The notes below the pieces were generated by a model. It had not been told where the DNA came from and ran no database searches. It worked only from the letters and a program-made list of their open reading frames with translations. Below, piece by piece: positions 24,373 through 36,603 of a stretch of DNA of 64,000 nucleotides. Source of the DNA: Hypholoma sublateritium FD-334 SS-4. Taxonomy: Eukaryota; Basidiomycota; Agaricomycetes; Agaricales; Strophariaceae. How positions within the stretch are numbered: the first letter of the stretch is position 1; the number at the start of each line of letters is the position of its first letter. The position numbers and the translations under genes are program-made. The DNA lies in NCBI GenBank assembly GCA_000827495.1, contig KN817575.1, forward strand, positions 185,370 through 249,369. The letters are read 5' to 3'.

Positions 24373-25650
24373 TTAGACGCGTTTTTGCTCTTCGTAGAAC
24401 TCGAACTGGATCGTTGAACTTTTCAGGAGCCGAGGAAATCGATCTTGCGTCAGTTTGTGAAGAAGCTCTTTTGTCTGCTCTTTGTTGCGGCGACGAGAGT
24501 GCCACACGAGCTCAACTATTACTAGGCGCAACATGGGGAAGGCACCTTGAACAGTCAATAGAGCATCGAGGTCGGACCAGTCGTCCGACTCAGTGCGACA
24601 TGGTTCGTCTGTATCAACTTGCACGGTAACATCCAGCTCCTCAAGGACATTGTTCCCGGAAATTTGTCGCAGTTCGTGAGGAAGTCCACATAAAGGGGCA
24701 TGGTGGCGCCCGGCCACATTGAGATACAACTCGAATGATTTGAGTGTTCGATAGGCATTTTCTGCCAGGCTTGAACCGAGCTCGGTCAACAGCAACGGGC
24801 CATCAACTGGATCAACACGTTTAATTGAAGATGGACTGTTAACATGCTGAAATCACGTACAATCTATGAAGAGTGATCGAAGCTGTAGCGTCGTTTTCAA
24901 GAGTTCGTTCATTTGCGAAGCCTCACTGACATCAAGAATTTCAAAAGAGGCATCTTGAATATAACTGAAGTCGATGATTGGGTCGATTACGCTGGGGTGT
25001 TGGGGGTGCATGAGGACCGAAAGGGCGAAATTGGTCCTTTCATTAGCTTCTAAAACCACTGGGGCCGGAATTTTGGAGCGTGTGATGATAGGCTGGCCGG
25101 TACAAGAGGTCGCACCTCCGGATACCCTTTCGATAGAGAGATCGTTAAGGCTACTGCAAAGTGAGAGAGCGACAAGTGGGAAATTGTGTAAGAAGTTGAG
25201 ATGGAGGCGAGTCACTGTGGGCAGCTGTATCAAAGATATAAGAAGTAGCCGCATAGGCTCTTGCAGCAGACTCCAATCAAACCATTCATCCCGGAGTGAA
25301 CGAATTGACATCGACTGCAAGGAGGACGCATGACTGCGCAGGACGTCGAGTATGTCAATTATATGTTGGCTAGTAGTAGGTACCCGAGAGTCGACGGCGC
25401 ATACAAGTTTTCTTAAGCAGCGAACGATCTCGGGAGACCCGCTGAGAAAGGGGGCCAGGCTGTTTCTCTTTGGTGTGGTCGGAGTCGAGTTTAGCAACCT
25501 GATCGTCGAAAAAAGGTGTCGGCGGCAGAGTGGCAGCATGAATTTGCAGGTCAGTGCTAGTGCTTTGAGAGTAGCTGTATCTCGTCCAGTATTCAATGTG
25601 TCGATAATACACGCAAGGATATCGAATGGGAGTGTTAATGCAGTCTCCAT
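24373..25650 (-). pseudogene. F-box-like protein gene with one in-frame stop
   Basis: The start at 25650 gives METALTLPFDILACIIDTL followed by LKALALTCKFMLPLCRRHLF, the F-box-like pattern of the large agaricomycete F-box families, whose members recruit targets to SCF ubiquitin ligases. A leucine-rich region follows (QLPTVTRLHLNFLHNFPLV). A TGA at 24853-24855 interrupts it, but the same frame continues without a shift (FQHVNSPSSIKRVDPVDGP and LLLTELGSSLAENAYRTLKS) to 24373. CGA to TGA explains the stop. Coding is intronless. If the stop is tolerated, a shorter 265-residue protein would remain. Direct repeats lie on both sides. Confidence 0.75.
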
Positions 25651-25735
25651 GTCGAACGTTTGAACATTGAAGCCGTAAAAAAGAGGTGGCGGTTGCAAGG
25701 CGGTTGTTGCGCTGGCGCGCTCATTGTCAGGCCAC

Positions 25736-25906
25736 GGGCCGTCGGCCCGCCCATCAGCGGCGCATTGTCGGTGCGCAAAACTCTCCTCCGCCCGTCATGT
25801 TCGAGTTCACTTAAGTTCACCATCCTTCGCTGAATGCCCGCTGCTCGTCTTGGCTACTGCCCCTCTTAATTATCACAACACGCCCACGCTGCGCAGCGCC
25901 CTCAGT
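25736..25906. repeat. Right copy of the direct repeat flanking the F-box pseudogene
   Basis: Same orientation and block order as 24109-24316; the copies share the start CGCCCATCAGCGGCGC and the end GCGCAGCG plus CCTC. It overlaps the 5' flank of the F-box gene, so it may carry its promoter. Confidence 0.75.
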
Positions 25907-26503
25907 ATTTGCCCTCGGCGTCGTTGCTGTCAACCATGCCGCCCTATACTCACCTGAAGAACGTTCGTTTACTTGCACCACAACAGAATCGTTTGCGAAG
26001 CCGACTATCTCTGAATTTGTCAAAATTTAATTGAGGAGTCCATTGAGAAGATGTATTCGGCGGATATCCTGTGCGTATTTCTTGCTTGGCCCGGGTTAAT
26101 GTCACATGGATTTTGCTTGGATTTTGCGTGGATCAACCTAGATCAACTGTTTTCAGTGGTTTGCCAAGTCCAATATGCATCAAATACCAAGTCAATACGT
26201 TGCCAGCAATTACTTGCTCTTGTGTTCAACTTTCGTTCAATCCCGCTTTTGCCATGATGCCCTCTGATTTTGCCTGGTTTGCCGAGGGAATTCCTGCTAT
26301 CCGAGGCACTGCTGATCTCTACGAGCAGGCGATTGTCCTGCAGCGCAGTGCCTATCCGCATGCCGACTGCATGCCGCACAATCCACTGGGGCTTGGAGCT
26401 GGCGCAATTTGATTGACGTAGCCGGACCCCCCTGTAAATAAAGCGGCAGCCAGACACCCCGCTTTGCCTTGCTCCCCAGTCTCTCACTTGCACTTTCAAG
26501 TTC
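25907..26503. other. Upstream region of the nucleotidase gene
   Basis: No coding sequence supported. A local repeat of the type TGGATTTTGC/TGGATTTTGCG occurs near 26.11 kb. It should contain the promoter of the gene starting at 26504, but no defined element was recognised. Confidence 0.4.
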
Positions 26504-28380
26504 ATGAAGTTTCTCTCCTTCGCGCTTGCTCTTGGGGCAGCTTATTTTCTCGACAACGTCGTTGCCGACGCATCTGTAGCTGTCGACAGGCTTGTGTCGA
26601 AACGCCATCTGACCAAACGGGATGCCGGCTTCGCGAACGGTGGAAACAGTCGCAACAGTGGAAAGGGCGCCAATGGGAAACCGAGGAATAGCGCCAACTA
26701 CGAACTCTCGTTTTACCACGTCAACGACGTTCACTCGTGAGTTTCACCTACATTTTCTCCCAAAGAGTTAGACTCTCACCATGTTCTAGTCATTTAGATG
26801 AATTCCGTTCGAGCGGGTCGTCATGTACTGATGCAACTAAAGGTTGATCGAGTTTGCTTGGTTGTCTCTATTCTCATTTTGACTAGTGTACACATAAGGG
26901 TGTGTTGGTGGTTATCCTCGCATCAAGACGGTCATCGACACAACAAGACCCACTCACCGCAATTCTCTTTTCCTGAATGCCGGTGACGAATTTCAGGTAA
27001 AATTCTTAACCTTGGTATTGCCCCGTCGCTCACCAGCTCCGGACATCCCAGGGAACCCTCTTTTATACCTTGTATAAAGGAGAGAAGATCGCGACGACCT
27101 TGAACCAGTTGGGCTTCGACGCGATGACCCTCGGGAATCATGAATTCGACGATGGCGATGATCTACTCGCCAACTTCCTCCACAATCTTACATTCCCGAT
27201 CATCTCGAGCAACATCCACACCAAAAACCCGAAGCTTGCGTTCGCTCTCCTTCCCTACAAGATATTCACCAAGCACAACCTCGCTGTCCTCGCTGTCACT
27301 ACCGAAACCACGGCGTACATCTCGAATCCCAGCAACCTCACTACTTTTGAAGACCCCGTCACTGCAGCTGTGCGCACGGTCAACTATATCAAGAAATACC
27401 ACAAAGGTGTCAATCGCATCGTGGCCCTTACGCACATTGGATACGATAAAGATATCGAGCTTGCACAATCGACACGGGATATCTCATTGATCATTGGCGG
27501 TCACTCTCATACCCTGATTGGAAACATGACAGGCGCCAAGGGCCCATACCCGACTATCGCTACCAACCTCGATGGCGACGAGGTTTTCGTCGTCACTTCA
27601 TATCGCTGGGGCGAGTACCTTGGCTACATCGACGTTGAGTTCGACCGAAAGGGTAAAATTGTGTCCTACGAAGGTGCCCCGATTCACTTGACGAACGCCA
27701 CCGCCGAGGCGCCAAAGCTCAAAGCTCAGATCAAGCAATGGGCCACCGCCTTCAGCGCGTACTCCGCCACCATCCTCGGATCCACCGAGTTCCCCCTCAT
27801 CCAAACGACCTGCCAGCTCGAGGAGTGCACACTCGGCGACTTCACCGCCGACTCGATGGAGGACTACCCGCTGGGCAGCGCCGTCGCCGGCATCATCAAC
27901 GCGGGCGGCATCCGCGCGGAAATTGATGCGGGGAACATCACGCTCCAGCAGGCGCTCGAGTGCTTCCCATTCGGCAACAGCATCACCGAGCTCGACTTTA
28001 CCGGCGCGCAGCTCTGGGAGATCTTCGAGAACATCGTCTCGGGGGTCAGCTCGGTCAACGGGCTGACCGTGACGAGCTTCGTGCAGGTCTCGCGCAGCAT
28101 CCGCTTCACTTACAACCCTACGAACGCGGTCGGAAGCCGGCTCATCACGCTTGCCATCAAGGGCGAGGCCATCGACCTTGCCGCGACCTATCGCATCAGC
28201 ACGCTTGACTATCTAGCCACCGGAGGCGATAATTTCTGGGCCTCGCGGTCTGACTTCGTCACTCTTGGTACAATGGACCAAGTGTGGGCTGAGTACGTCA
28301 AATCGAAGTCGCCCGTCAGCTATGTCACCGATGGTCGCATTGCCACAACAGCTGACACTGTTTCCCAGAAGGGAATTTGA
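26504..28380 (+). CDS. Secreted 5'-nucleotidase-type metallophosphatase
   Basis: Exons 26504-26736, 26790-26842, 26899-26996 and 27052-28380 give 570 residues. A signal peptide (MKFLSFALALGAAYFLDNVV) is followed by a basic spacer with KR sites. The N-terminal metallophosphatase domain has the motifs NDVHSHLD, NAGDEFQGT, GNHEFDDGDD and GGHSH, which bind two metal ions. The C-terminal nucleotidase domain has NAGGIRAEID, TLQQALECFPFGN and ATGGDNFW. Such UshA/CD73-like enzymes cleave nucleoside 5'-monophosphates, and some act on other phosphoesters. No GPI signal is obvious, so it is probably secreted. Codon use in the last exon is GC-biased, suggesting good expression. It converges with the dehydrogenase downstream (274 bp between stops). 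Confidence 0.92.
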
Positions 28381-28654
28381 CCGCTCTTTATTCTTATTTA
28401 AAGTAGTATACTTACTCCTCAACAGCTATTATATATGTGTGATAATGATTTCGATGATGCCGGGAGAAATTTCCAGATTCAGGTGGGTGATGGGTGGGAT
28501 CTGGCGGATGGCGAATGAACTTGCGGACTAGTTCGAAAAAGTAGGACTTGCTATCGCAAAGCTACTATAATTCTCTGAATTCACATGGAAATTGAGTCGG
28601 GTTTAGTGTATGTCCCTTCTAATATTCTATGGAATATAGCCATCTCAAAGCCGC

Positions 28655-29829
28655 TTACGGTCGGAATTTCTGGCCCACAAGTGTCTCGCTGAGCTCCCAG
28701 AGCTTCTTCGCGTTATCCTTGTCAGTCGCGTACGGCGCCGCTTGCTCGGGTGCCAACTTGGCGTCGACGAGGTAGCTGCCGTTGCTCCCCACAATTGAAG
28801 GATCAAATGCTGCGACTATCTGCGTTGCGGTACCCTCTGCAACTGAGCGCACCCAGTCGCCTTTGGGCGTGCCATCGGAGTTGAAGAAATCAGAAAATTT
28901 CTCGTAGTCTTCCTTCGTCATGTGTTGATTGAGAGAAGTCGCAGCACCTCCAGGCTGTTGACGTTAGTAAGCCACCGTTTATGTAGACACATTTGACATA
29001 CATGCAAAGAGAATGCAAGCAACCTGTCCTTGTATAGCTCGGCGAGCTCGATTGCAAAAAGAATATTTGCCGTCTTGCTCTGTCCGTAAGCGAGCCATTT
29101 ATCATAGACCTTGCCGTCTTCGAAGTTGTAGTCCTGTTGTCCAATGCATATCAGTAGATGAAAGCGATGGTTAAAGAAACATAAATAATCATACATCGAA
29201 GCGCACAGGACCCCAAAAATGACCCACTGAACCCACAGCGACAACACGGGGTGCCGGTGACTCCAGAAGCTTGGGGATAATTAAATTGGCGAAGAGGAAG
29301 TTTCCGATATGGTTTGTCGCAAACTGGAGTTCCAGGCCATCCTCTGTCTTCTCGTAGGGGGTGCCCATTACGCCTGCATTAAGGATGACGACGTCGACGG
29401 GGGTGTCGTATGCCAGAACTTCCGCCGCGGCTTCGCGCACAGACTTCTGAGAGCCCAGCTCGAGAATGAGAGTTTTCAAGTCAGCACCGGGTATTTCTTT
29501 CTTGACCGCACCCATAGTCGCTTGTATCCTGCAGCAATTCATGTTAGCTTGGTAGTCCCATTGTTTGATCAATTAGGCCGGGACGCCAGCTGAAAGTGGA
29601 CATACTTGCTAAGAGTACGACCAGCAAGGACAACCTTAGCACCAACGAGGGCGAGGACGCGAACGGTTTCTGCGCCGTAGCCTCCAGGAGTAACACCGGT
29701 GACGATTACTTCAACGAAAGGTGAGCAAGCGCGAGATAGGCATGATAAGAACCTACCAGTTTTGCCTTTAATGCAACTGGCTAGGGCCGTAGCGACGCTT
29801 TCGCCGGTCGAAGAGGTGTCAAAAGTCAT
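28655..29829 (-). CDS. Short-chain dehydrogenase/reductase (retinol dehydrogenase-like)
   Basis: Five exons, complement(28655-28954, 29002-29133, 29195-29528, 29606-29708, 29757-29829), give 313 residues. Introns of 47-77 bp keep frame. The cofactor-binding motif is TGVTPGGYGAE (T-G-x3-G-x-G), then NAGV at the end of the next strand, a catalytic serine in VAVGSVGHFWG and the active pair Y-x3-K in WLAYGQSKTAN. The order is that of classical SDRs acting on alcohol or carbonyl groups with NAD(P)H; the substrate cannot be told. SLHPGGAATSLNQH continues the fold and is restored by the last intron. The protein looks complete and cytosolic. Confidence 0.9.
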
Positions 29830-30811
29830 TTCAGAGAGGGAAAGTGGCGATTTAGGAGGTGACTAGAAGAAACCTGGCGAGAGTGCAGCGCTCAGCATTT
29901 GAATGTCGACTCTTATACTCCATGTCTGCTTCACTGGGTCAACTTCAGGCAATGTAGACCAGGTAACATTGCGGGACGACATAGACGTGCCGAGTGCATT
30001 TCCGAGCATACGTAGGTGTCCGAGATGTCTTCGCCGTCGCTCAACGTCATTCGGCACCTGGCTGAATTTGGCTATTCGCCCCAAGCATTGCCCACAGTCG
30101 CGTCCGTGATGCGCAGGATGCATGATGGCAAAACTACCGAAAATGTCGAAGCGTACCGTTGTTGACAAGATCATTTGGTTTTTGGGACCACCCCGTTCCG
30201 AGCACCGGTCAGAGGCTGATTAAGAACTCACACTTTGGCTCAAATTTTGACGTTTTATAGAGATATTTACCCATTTATCCTCGGAATATAAGTAATCACT
30301 TTAAACCTTGTCTGTACCGTTCAACGGGAGGAACAAGGGAGGTGCTTAGACTGTTCCGCGGTCGCCCCAACATTTTTTGTTTAGGCTTAGCCTGCTCGAA
30401 CCCGACATCGCCAGCTCAACGTTCAACACCAGCAGTCCCAAATTTTCTTTCATACAGTTCACATATGAAATACAACCTTTCCAAAAATGACTGTTACAGG
30501 AAATGTTCGGGAAATGTACAAGGAAATCAATGATTCTGAATTGTTGGCATAAGTGTCCTTAGCCCGGCGCCAGGTCGACCGTCGAATTGCTCCCTCTGGC
30601 GCCTAGGATCCATAGAAGGTGAACACAGACAAGTTGGTATGTAGACAATAGAGATCAGTCCCGTCAAATTTGCACTGAGTGGCCAACACCGTCATGGCCA
30701 GCACCACGTTAGAAGAAATAATTGCTTTTTGATCCCTCGACGAATGTGGGCCGTGGCTCTTGCAGAAACCGTGTGTCAGTTCTGTATCGGCAAGAACACG
30801 CCCCATTGTGT
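29830..30811. other. Intergenic region between dehydrogenase and Argonaute
   Basis: Contains the promoter of the dehydrogenase (just above 29829) and the 3' side of the Argonaute gene. No gene or repeat recognised. Confidence 0.45.
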
Positions 30812-33800
30812 TCACTGACAAATTGGGGGCAATTATTAATCACCAATTTGAACAAGGTAACGGAAGAACAAAAAGGTGGCTTACGACAAAATACATCCGA
30901 TTCTCTTGAATAATGTTGATAGGCTTGTACGCACGCTTGTACGCTTCAAGATCTGGAACAGCTCCGCCGGATGCTTGGGTACCCGTGTCAGACATGCCCA
31001 GCTGGTCGCCGGGTTGGAAGCGATTCTTCGCTCTCGCACATTCACCATCTGCATCTGTAGGAGAAATGTCATCAGATGTGCGCTCCGGGGCCAAATCAAG
31101 ATAATAAGACGTTGAGAATGAACGCACAGTAAACTGGCGCCGGAATCGACACGGAACGGCAAGCAGGAGCGTAAACATGGCAAAGCGCATATGAAAGCGC
31201 CTGCATGGCGTCGGCACTGTGATAAAATGATTAACATACAATACAATGGTTTGCAAGGGACCTTTCAAAATCCTCACGTAAAACCTATTTCCTACAACGC
31301 AAGTGAGAGATATATTAGCACAAAAAAATTGCAGCTCTGAACTAATGGCGCACATCTAGCAAAACCTTTAGAAAACGGGAATATTAATACAATGCATAAT
31401 TGCCATCAAGTAAGCTACGAAACGCACCGAATAGTGAGCCGGTCGGCTGGTGCCCAAAATTCCCTCGTGGCTTTGTAAGATGAAGTCGAACTCCAAGGGA
31501 TGTGTGATGTCTGTGTCGATCACAGTCCCAGCTGGGGCATTCTTGTTTTCCCTGTTGTTCGACGGAAACATCCTACGACGATTTCCCTCTGGAATTATTC
31601 GACCACGGTATGATTACAGGAACTTACTGGTTGTGGTGCCGTTTTCCCACCACGATGAGAGTGATTTTGGGACTCATGCCGAGTTCCTCGCAAGCGTCTA
31701 TTCGGAAAATAGATGTTAGCAGAAACTCGATAACGCGGGGCACTGCTGCAATTGCTTACTTCGAATCAATGGCAGTTCTAAAACAAAAGTCAATATAGCG
31801 ACAAACAATGAATGCATGGACACTGACCTTGTTTCAGAACCTGGTCAAACTCGCCCTCAGATACACCATCTACATAGGTTTTTAATCAGATAAGCAATAT
31901 AGATCTAACACAATAAAGAACCTCGAAAAAAAAAGAGCCTCTTCGGATTCAAATGCTCTGCAGCCTTCTTTTCCATATGCAAACGATAGTCCTTGTATTT
32001 CTCAAGGACATTCTGACCATAGAATACAGTATTATATAAGTCACATAACACAATATTTGAAAATACAACCGTACCTTCACCATCTCCTTCAGATCTACAA
32101 TCATTTCCCGCCTGCCGACCTGAACATGAGAGGTAGAAACATATTTCGCTGCATTCGAATCTACGCTTCCCACCACGGCCGTAAAAGAAGGACGTCCTTG
32201 AGAATGCGGGGGTGGATGTATGACATCGGCGCCTAGATATTTACTGTTTAAGCCTCACAGTGCTTATAGCGTAGCAACAACGTCGAGCTCACCGATTACA
32301 ATTGCCGGGTTGGCGGGATCGGTTATATAATCCATGATTCCAGATTCGGAAATCGAATTAATTCCCCCGAGCTTGACGTTGACCCTAAATTCAGGTAAAT
32401 GTTTTGCTTGAAGACGACGTCAGGTACTAAATACTTCAGCATGACGTTCGCCCAGTATTGATCCTTTGCACGCGTGCATTTCCTTGCAATAAGGCATTGT
32501 GTGGCAACGCCCATCTAAAACATGCAAGATGCTTCAATATGAGGCATACGGCCCGACACTGTTAACCTACAGTCACGTCACCACAGCTATAAACAATGGA
32601 CCAAAAGTCAGATTGAGATCCAGATAAATAGCCCAGGCTGGCATGTACATACTGTTTGACCGCCGTATATATCTCGTTAGCGCCCTCTGGTAGAACAACA
32701 AGAAGCAGGTGAGGAGGCGTCTTGTATTTCTTTATGCAATCTACACCAAGTTGTCTCAATTGCTTTTGTGTCGATGAAAATATGTTCAGTCTCGTCATAG
32801 CCAATTTAAAAGAGTATTTACTGTTTCAATCACACCCTGAGGGTTAGTAATATAACGCGTGACGGGCTCCACGTTTACGATGTTGATTCCTAACGCAATT
32901 CTTTTTGAGCAAAGTGTAACATTGAAAGTCGAAAAAATCCGTAAATGCGTGCTTACCGACTCTCGCACAAGCCCTTTGAAACGCTGTAATCATTTCTTGC
33001 AAGATGGGGGCACTGAACCGCCTGCTGGACTCGTATATAGCAATCCCCCACGTCTGTATCGTGACGGGGACCTTGAACTTCTTATCGAGCCTGGAAAAGC
33101 GTAACATTATTGATAAACGGAAATCTCGACCATCAGGAAAGCATCGTCAGAATGCTCACATGTTCCATGCCCCCTTCCTAGGCACCTGCATATGTATACA
33201 TAAAAAAGCCAATAGGTAATCGGACTAATATGATATTCTACTTACCTGAAGCCCTTGGGGACCAGTGTCACTATATCGGATGTTAGGCGGGTCGATGATG
33301 CGCGCCTTCACTTTCATTGGCTGTTCAGTTATCGTCAGTCCAAACTGGGCGATATAGTTCGACTGTCCAAATTGCAACGTCTACAGCGAAGAAGACATCA
33401 GTAGACAGAAGCTCCAAAATCCGCCGGAAAAACTACCTGGATACCCTTCTTTATAGCATCCATTCGCTCGACCGGTTTCTTTGTGGCAAATTTGAGAACA
33501 TCTGCAACCTGGTTCGGACCCAGATGGGTGTCTCTGTTCGCGAATTGTCCACGAAGAACGGTGCACATCTCCAGAGGCACCTTCGCGTCTTTGCCGAGCT
33601 GTACGAAAATTCCATCAATCAGACAAAAAAATCATATCTCCAGATGACTGAGAATGAAGCGCACCACAACGCAGATGGCTGAAGGGTACTGCAAGGGCAA
33701 TCCGATCTGGTTAAAGTAGTCTGCAACAGAAATTCTAGCGCCCTCGCGCGTATCAAAAAACTCGGCGTCTGCACCATTGGTGGTGAGACCGTTGATTGCA

Positions 33801-35144
33801 CGAGGTCTTCCCTCCCCGGTGCTACAAACACTGACGCGCAGGTTTCTGAGAAACCGCAGGAGGCGGACCTTCGCGTATTGAGGTGGGAATCGCACATGAC
33901 CAGGGACCATGTATAAGGGCGGTAAATCTGGGGAATTCCCATAGAACTCGTTGATCAGGCGGACCAAGGGGCCTTCGCGATACATGGTGGTCGCGGACAG
34001 GTCAATGTTGACGACGAGTCGCCCAATGACAGGACGGACAGACTGGAATATGCCCCGCCATACTTCCAATCCGCCTCCAATGTTCTGCCGATCCGCGTGG
34101 ATGTAAAATGAACGGCCTCGGTAAGGATTCTGCAGATTCGGTTCCGTACGAATTGCAATGTTATACGCCTATCGAGTACCAGGATAATGAGTTCTCGTCA
34201 CTGCATTATTTTACAAAAGATTACTGATGAGCTCACCATCAGTGCATTTGAGATATTCTCGTCCCATGCTTGCTTCCCATCCACAAACCGGCGAAGAACT
34301 CTTCCAAACGACAAGTTCAAGTATCTTCGTGACAGTCGAGTTGAAAAGTATTACTTACTCAGTGTTAATCGTGGCGACTTTGACGAGAGTGATACCGTAC
34401 ACTTGTGGCTCGCGCCCAGCAGCGTTTCCGCCACCAGTTCGCGGAAATGCGACATTGAACTATGGAATGATCATGAGGATAAGCTACAGGACTCCTGGAG
34501 TTATGTTCTCACTTGTCGTGCGTTCTGATCTCCCAAGTTGATTGATTGAGTGCTGTAAGCCATCTTCTGGCCGTCGTATACAAGTTTGGGGGTAAAGATA
34601 TCTGGGTATTCGTTCTGTAGGTGTTGGAACAAAACAAACTTGCGCTTTCCGGAGAGATTGTCCGGGGTTACCGCTGATTTGAATGAACATCTTGAACATC
34701 ACCACTCAATAACGAGGCTCGAGAAGCGGCACTTACTAACTAAATCAACGAAATGAGCTCCGGGACTGCGTAATGTTAGTAGAGAGCCACGTACCGTCAT
34801 AGTGAGCTATGTTGTTTTCCTCTGCTTTGAGCTCGAACGAGTTGACTTCTAGCATTAGCGGGCGACCGGCAGTTCCGAAGCCTGGTCTCCTCACACCAAT
34901 TGTGGGGACTAGGTTGGGGGCTTAATTGAGAACCGGCGAGACAGATACAATATGAATATGGGTATTCAACGCATTTTCAACAATCTACAAAGAAAACATA
35001 ATGCTTACCGGCTGTGCTAGGAATGTTCGCACCTAACTGGCTCCCACGACCGGCACCACCGCGTCGACCCTCGGACGCAAAAGGAGTACGACCTCCTCTT
35101 GCCCTTCGAGGGCCGCCGCGGTTTGGTGCTGCTCGGGGGGGCAT
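30812..35144 (-). CDS. Argonaute protein (RNA silencing)
   Basis: A gene of roughly 20 exons, read through almost entirely. It starts at 35144 with an RGG-rich tail ([10 protein letters not shown]). The N domain ([14 protein letters not shown]), linker ([16 protein letters not shown]), PAZ ([20 protein letters not shown]), MID ([20 protein letters not shown]) and PIWI domains follow in order. PIWI active-site residues are all present: Asp in GADVIHPP, the glutamate finger in RREMIVDL, Asp in VDGVSEGEF and Asp in PVYYADGEC, a DEDD tetrad as in other fungal Argonautes. The end LGTSRPAHY...NRMYFV is family-typical. The last intron (30815-30884) places TGA right after the final valine; without it the stop is at 30840. 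It should bind small RNAs and cut complementary RNA. About 900 residues, no stop found. Confidence 0.92.
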
Positions 35145-35827
35145 GTTGGGTGTAATCTTAGCAAAGCGGGGAAGTTCGCTGGCGCGAAGTGTGTCCTGCC
35201 TGGTGGGGGTAAGACGTAGAGAACGGCGTTCCAGAGCTATGCTTATATAGATAGAGCAAAGCGGTGTACCTGTGGGAAGGCGTCCCACGTTTAGACGCCG
35301 AAGATTGATTATCCTCCTCAACGCAGACTGCGATTCAAGGCATCGGCCCATTCCTTCCGATTGAGTCGAAGTTGAGGGCCACTCCAGTACTGCATGCTGC
35401 TTGTATAAATGGTGTGGCATGATCCTTGTCCGTGCTCGAGGCTGCGCCCCAGTGCTGCGGGGTAGTTAAAGAGTGACGGTGTCGTGTCCCCTGAATAGCT
35501 GCTCGTCCCATGATCGCGCAGAGGGGCCGAGTCAGAGATACAGAATCTGGCCGGTACCGAGTCGGAATCACTCACTCAGCACTGGCTAGACCTTACATAA
35601 TACTCTCATATATCATCTCGTGGTGATGGTAAGCCTTTCGAAAAAATTTCCTGTCCTTGAAGAACTTCGGGGAAAGCGATTACGCTCTTTGAATGCTCTG
35701 TATATTAACTTGACGCCCTCCAATCTGACCAGGACGACACTTACATAAAAGAGAGTCCCGTGTGCGCGTACGACTTAGTCACTCGAATGCAGACGGGCGA
35801 GCCAGTGCAGCAGAATTGCATTCCATC
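35145..35827. other. Region between Argonaute start and J-protein end
   Basis: Probably 5' UTR and promoter of the Argonaute gene and 3' UTR of the J-protein gene. The open frame above 35144 continues upstream in frame, so a longer Argonaute N terminus is possible but not supported. Confidence 0.45.
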
Positions 35828-36603
35828 CTACCAACCAAACCCACTGAAAACAGCGTAAGTCACTACCATCACCCCTAACAGCTGGAAGGATCTCAGAAAT
35901 GGCATTTCATTGCGTATCTTGTCCAATTCGCGATTAGTTTCCTCCGTCCTTTGTCGCGTCCCTCTCAAGATATCCTCCTGTATGGGATGCGAAAATGTGT
36001 TATGGGGCTGTTGACCGGAATACGGTGAAGCCCGCGGGCTATAAGGATAATCAGGAGGTGGTCTCTTCGGTGCATTTCTCGGGCGAGTTTCCCAGGCATA
36101 ATTTGCGCGAGCTGTTCTTGTCGGCGGAGCGCGAGGATGGAACGGTTGGTGATGGGGCGCTGGAGGTCGGTGGAGGAGACTACGATCGTAGGCTCGCCTT
36201 ATTTCTTCAGACGAAGTTCGTGAGTGATTGCAGCTCAAACTTACCTGTCCCTGTCGTTACTCAACACTGCATAGGCCTCACTGGCCTTCCGAAACAGCGC
36301 TTCCGACTCTGGGTCTCTGGACACGTCCGGGTGGTGGATCTTGCTCAGCTGATCGCGGCATGAGTTATGGATTTTGAAGACGCAGCAAAGACGCCAACCT
36401 TATAGAAATGCGACTATACATGTTTATGAATGAGTCCCATTCCGAGGAAGGAAAAAATCGGTAATGACTTTGATTTGGGATTTCGAGGCTCCCTCTTGCA
36501 GCCCCAAGGTTTCATAGTGCGTTTTTCTCGCGCATGTAGTTGATAGGGCCTTAACGTGAGGTTTTGAGCAGCTCGCGGTTGGTTTTCTGGCGATTCGGAA
36601 CAT
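35828..36603 (-). CDS. Membrane-anchored J-domain protein, probably mitochondrial
   Basis: Exons complement(35828-36197, 36245-36348, 36399-36413, 36469-36603) give 207 residues. The N terminus ([20 protein letters not shown]) is basic and lacks acidic residues, like a mitochondrial presequence. The J-domain follows: [37 protein letters not shown] with the invariant HPD, and [21 protein letters not shown]. The second exon is only 15 nt (SHFYK), yet it is needed to restore the domain. A proline-rich middle and one C-terminal membrane segment ([20 protein letters not shown]) complete it. J-proteins activate Hsp70 ATPase, here probably at a membrane. Introns are 47-55 bp. Confidence 0.9.

Noticed and set aside
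24853..24855. TGA in the F-box gene as an intron
   Set aside because: The only GT...AG pair there spans 14 bp, too short to splice, and the frame continues unchanged through the stop.
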